Part shown: piece by piece, positions 6,957 through 7,056 of the stretch
Position numbering within the stretch: position 1 is the stretch's first letter
Layout of the letters: the number at the start of each line of letters is the position of its first letter
Assembly: GCA_036568605.1 (NCBI GenBank)
Contig: DATCSE010000146.1
Location: 1-7,056, forward strand
Length of the DNA: 7,056 nt
Direction: 5' to 3'
DNA from: DATCSE01 sp036568605
GTDB taxonomy: Bacteria; Pseudomonadota; Gammaproteobacteria; Burkholderiales; Burkholderiaceae_C
Notes under the pieces: model-generated
Seen by the model: the letters and a program-made list of their open reading frames with translations, nothing else
What the model was told of the DNA's origin: nothing
Databases searched by the model: none
Position numbers and translations under genes: made by a program

Positions 6957-7056
6957 TCAAAGAACGGGGTGCATCACGGTCCGGTCCGGGCTGCACAGGT
7001 CCTCTGCGCGCACCACGACGGCGGTGATGTTGTCGCGTCCGCCGCGCTCGAGTGCC
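6957..7056 (-). CDS. C-terminal end of a PP2C-family Ser/Thr protein phosphatase (5' part outside window)
   Basis: Reading the minus strand from 7055, 32 codons run to a TGA at 6959-6957. They begin ALERGGRDNITAVVVRAEDL and end in MHPVL. GG-x-DNIT-x-VVV is the conserved C-terminal motif of PPM/PP2C phosphatases (Stp/PppA/PrpC type), in which the Asp (codon 7034-7032) binds a catalytic metal. These enzymes remove phosphate from Ser/Thr residues in the cytoplasm and are often encoded near Ser/Thr kinases or FHA-domain proteins. Only about one eighth of a typical 240-260 residue enzyme is visible, so the rest of the active site cannot be checked. The gene is convergent with the exporter operon, so it is probably transcribed separately. 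A PP2C-like domain within a larger protein is also possible. Confidence 0.85.
   Translation of the reverse strand, partial: ALERGGRDNITAVVVRAEDLCSPDRTVMHPVL

Noticed and set aside
2776..6996. A 1406-codon open frame on the minus strand, antisense to the PPIase and exporter genes
   Set aside because: Its predicted protein is a low-complexity mix rich in His, Arg, Leu, Asp, Val and Gln with no domain. Long stop-free antisense frames are expected opposite high-GC genes, and the plus-strand genes here have unmistakable motifs.

Overview
This window is GC-rich (roughly 70% GC, with third codon positions almost all G or C). It is densely coding and looks like a proteobacterial chromosome. A high-GC beta-proteobacterium (Burkholderiales/Rhodocyclales type) or a gamma-proteobacterium such as a xanthomonad would fit, but nothing in the sequence fixes the genus. 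No tRNA, rRNA, IS element, CRISPR array or phage gene is visible.

Layout: four plus-strand genes run head to tail, with an overlap or short gaps, and look like one operon. (1) Positions 2-1636 hold the 3' part of a gene for a single-pass membrane protein with a Pro/Ala/Lys/Arg-rich cytoplasmic linker and a large, all-helical, TPR-like periplasmic part. (2) 1623-2996 encodes an HlyD-family periplasmic adaptor and overlaps gene 1 by 14 nt. (3) 3043-3795 encodes a SurA/PpiC-type (parvulin) peptidyl-prolyl isomerase with no signal peptide. (4) 3811-6879 encodes a 1022-residue peptidase-containing ABC exporter. It has two N-terminal cyclic-nucleotide-binding-like (CNB) domains, a C39 double-glycine peptidase with an intact catalytic triad, a six-helix membrane domain and a complete nucleotide-binding domain. 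After 77 non-coding bases with two tandem hairpins, a convergent minus-strand gene enters from the right edge. Its last 32 codons carry the metal-binding C-terminal motif of PP2C-family Ser/Thr phosphatases.

How the genes fit together (inference): the ABC exporter would cut a leader after a Gly-Gly-type site and drive export. HlyD would bridge to an outer-membrane TolC-type channel that is not encoded here. The cytoplasmic parvulin-like protein would hold or present the substrate. The CNB-like domains, the membrane protein of gene 1 and the neighbouring PP2C phosphatase suggest export is tied to a signalling input. No substrate peptide gene is present in the window.

The most notable points are these. 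The exporter keeps its protease triad, yet both CNB modules lack the phosphate-binding arginine. The parvulin has neither an export signal nor the second conserved active-site histidine. A Ser/Thr phosphatase gene flanks the secretion operon.
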